DNA of 53,474 bases from Sandarakinorhabdus oryzae (lineage in GTDB: Bacteria > Pseudomonadota > Alphaproteobacteria > Sphingomonadales > Sphingomonadaceae): assembly GCF_009733735.1 (NCBI RefSeq), contig NZ_WNJP01000002.1, positions 1-53,474 on the forward strand, given 5' to 3'. Under the pieces are notes generated by a model. It did not search any database and had not been told where the DNA came from. It saw only the letters and a program-made list of their open reading frames with translations. The translations under genes were made by a program, and so were the position numbers. This document shows, piece after piece, positions 51,698 through 53,474 of the stretch (position 1 is the stretch's first letter; each line of letters begins with the position of its first letter).

Positions 51698-52792
51698 TCA
51701 GCTGCGATGGATCGAGCGCAAGGGTTCTACAACCAGATTTTCGAGCTTCACCATGGCTTCAACCATGAAGCTGATCATGTCGGGCCATGTCTCCCGGTCA
51801 TAGATGTTGCCCGGGCCTTCAAGCTTGATGCGCGATGCACGCCGATGATCGAGGCGCTCCCAAACCAAACCCGATGCCTCCGGCGTGGAGGCCAGACTTG
51901 CAAATAACTGGTCGAATATCATTTTATTCAATTCGCCATTTTGCGTGTCGATATATATCTCTGCCCGACCATAGTTGCCCGAAACAGCGAGATTGTGACC
52001 AATACCCCGGCTATTGGAGCTGATCCAATTCTGATTTGACGTGTTTACGTTGGTAAATCGTGACGATCTTTGCCGCAAGACGGGCACGAGTTGGCCCCAA
52101 AAGGCGCGATAAATCTGCTCCCTCTGGCGTTCATTGCCTGAAACTTCCAATTCCTCCTCGGCCTTGCCAACCAGCCCGATCATCAGGTCCTGGGTATCGC
52201 GCACTGGAATGATCTGATCGAAGCTGAGGAACAGGTCGTCACCCAAAGCATGCGGCGTCACCTTGATGCACTGGATTTGCAGCTTGAAGTTGCGCAGCCA
52301 CAACACGGTGGATGTCACCTCGCGGCGGAACCGCGCGGCAATCAGGATGATACGCTGCGAAGCGCCCTTGTTGAGCAGCAATTGTTCCACATCACTGGCA
52401 TCCAGAAATTCTGCGATGCGCGCACGGGCATCGCCTCCACCCTGAGTGTCCAGAAAGCGTTGATAAACCTGGACGATCTGATCGGTTCGCAGTTCCCAGC
52501 AATAGGACGCGTATTTCATCGCCTGCCAGACAACATCACGGCCGGAATCATCAAGCTTGTTCTCGATCACGACAATCTGGCCGTTGCGATCCAGTGCCAG
52601 CACGTCCAGCCGTTCCGACGTGCCATCGAAGCCGGAAAATTCCTTCTGGATGATCAGCAGTGGTTCACCAAGGCAATCCGGCTGCTGAACTATCCATTCC
52701 TGAAGATGTTCGCGCTCGCGAAAGCCAAGTTCGGAAAAACTGCGCCCGGAAAGCGGCTGGATTCGGTTGGCGCTGCGATCAATCTTGAACAT
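51698..52792 (-). CDS. DUF4268-type protein with PD-(D/E)XK nuclease-like domain
   Basis: 364 residues from the ATG at 52792. The N-terminal nuclease-like core has SERLDVLALDRNGQIVVIEN followed by K, placing Asp63, Glu77 and Lys79 in PD-(D/E)XK arrangement, as in DUF91/NucS-like proteins. The C-terminal part with YRAFWGQLVPVLRQ is typical of DUF4268. The function is not established, but such proteins often occur alone or in defence contexts. The gene is visibly less GC-rich than its neighbours, suggesting transfer. Confidence 0.75.
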   Translation of the reverse strand: MFKIDRSANRIQPLSGRSFSELGFREREHLQEWIVQQPDCLGEPLLIIQKEFSGFDGTSERLDVLALDRNGQIVVIENKLDDSGRDVVWQAMKYASYCWELRTDQIVQVYQRFLDTQGGGDARARIAEFLDASDVEQLLLNKGASQRIILIAARFRREVTSTVLWLRNFKLQIQCIKVTPHALGDDLFLSFDQIIPVRDTQDLMIGLVGKAEEELEVSGNERQREQIYRAFWGQLVPVLRQRSSRFTNVNTSNQNWISSNSRGIGHNLAVSGNYGRAEIYIDTQNGELNKMIFDQLFASLASTPEASGLVWERLDHRRASRIKLEGPGNIYDRETWPDMISFMVEAMVKLENLVVEPLRSIHRS

Positions 52793-52914
52793 GATTACAG
52801 ACTGCACGGGCCAACATTGGCTGGCAAGGCTGCGCGTGACCAAAAGCCGGCCTTGGGGGCGGCCAATCGGCGCTGGCCTTCCCCTTGGGCGTGCAGGCTG
52901 TCAAAAGGCCGGCA

Positions 52915-53474
52915 ATGATTCGCGCCCTGCTCTCCATCATCCTCACCCTGCTGGCCGTGCCGGCACTCGCCGCGCCGGTCAGCGACCAGCCGCACACGCG
53001 GGTGGAACTGATTGCGCAAAGCCGCACGCCGGCGCCCGGCAAGCCAGTGCCGCTGGGCATCGTGCTCACCCCCAGGGCGGGCTGGCACACCTATTGGCTG
53101 AACCCCGGTGATGCCGGCGCGCCGTCGCGGGTGGAATGGAAACTGCCGGCCGGCGTCTCCGCCCCGCCAGAGCTGAAATATCCGGTGCCGGGCACGTTGG
53201 TGGTGTCGGGCCTGATGAACCATGTCTATGAAAAGCGGAACATCCTGCTGACCGAGCTGGCCGTGCCGGCCGGGATGGTGCCGGGCAGCGCCTTGCCCAT
53301 CGAGGTGCAGGTCGATTGGCTGGTGTGCAGCCACGAACAATGCGTACCGGAACAAGCGGTGCTGACGCTGCCGCTGGTGGTGGGCGACGGGGCGGACGAC
53401 GCCACCATGGCGCCGCAGATCGCCGAGGGCCGCGCCGCGCTGCCGCGCCCGCTCGCCGCCACCGCCAGCTGGGC
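52915..53474 (+). CDS. DsbD-like protein-disulfide reductase, N-terminal part (partial)
   Basis: At least 186 residues from the ATG at 52915; the right end is cut. A signal peptide (MIRALLSIILTLLAVPALAA) leads into GWHTYWLNPGDAGAPSRVEW and VDWLVCSHEQCVPEQAVLTL. The two cysteines of CSHEQC are the redox pair of the N-terminal periplasmic domain of DsbD/ScsB-type reductases. The membrane and thioredoxin domains would follow outside the window. Confidence 0.82.
   Translation, partial: MIRALLSIILTLLAVPALAAPVSDQPHTRVELIAQSRTPAPGKPVPLGIVLTPRAGWHTYWLNPGDAGAPSRVEWKLPAGVSAPPELKYPVPGTLVVSGLMNHVYEKRNILLTELAVPAGMVPGSALPIEVQVDWLVCSHEQCVPEQAVLTLPLVVGDGADDATMAPQIAEGRAALPRPLAATASW

Overview
The window looks like a chromosomal segment of a GC-rich alphaproteobacterium, most likely a member of the Sphingomonadales. 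The gene families point that way: a gene-transfer-agent (GTA) type head-tail cluster, a PEPxxWA-CTERM protein, PrsK/PrsR, DUF2793, MerC/Zur-like genes and an N-terminally extended S9. This is inferred from content alone, without a database search.

Region 1 (1-782) is the start of an OmpA-like gene that runs off the left edge into a polyproline linker. Region 2 (932-19,623) is about 18.7 kb read entirely on the minus strand. It follows the gene order of the Rhodobacter capsulatus GTA: small and large terminase, portal, small membrane protein, prohead protease, capsid, adaptor, stopper, tail terminator, tail tube, two chaperones, short tape measure, distal tail, hub, NlpC/P60 peptidase and tail-tip protein. 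Most genes overlap by 1-11 bp. No integrase, repressor, replication or lysis gene lies inside. Three features depart from the standard layout: a 4.5-kb block between capsid and adaptor that encodes a 928-residue SGNH-esterase-like protein and a fiber-tail adaptor; a TIM-barrel-like domain fused in frame to the distal tail protein, with a ribosome site kept at the junction; and a short tail-tip protein. A promoter bracketed by inverted ATAACCAAA boxes precedes the small terminase.

Region 3 (19.7-33.3 kb) is ordinary chromosome: a four-gene operon (CoA-transferase, dGTPase, two serine hydrolases), a PEP-CTERM protein, hemB, a two-component pair split around a beta-barrel gene, a YjhX/TopAI-type toxin gene, an intradiol dioxygenase, argC, acetyltransferases and a gamma-carbonic anhydrase. 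At 33.3 kb lies a three-TM holin of the GTA-release family. Its upstream region carries the same 15-mer as the terminase promoter, so head-tail genes and lysis gene may form one regulon at two loci, as is known for the Rhodobacter GTA.

Region 4 (33.8-53.5 kb) holds tRNA-Pro, prsR-prsK, mce, arfB, GST, a dxs-exporter operon, a Zur-like regulator with MerC, an M28-type peptidase, ctaA, a NUDIX gene, rplM-rpsI with a strong terminator, a beta-barrel protein, a PD-(D/E)XK nuclease-like gene and a DsbD-like gene cut by the right edge. No intergenic stretch exceeds 300 bp.
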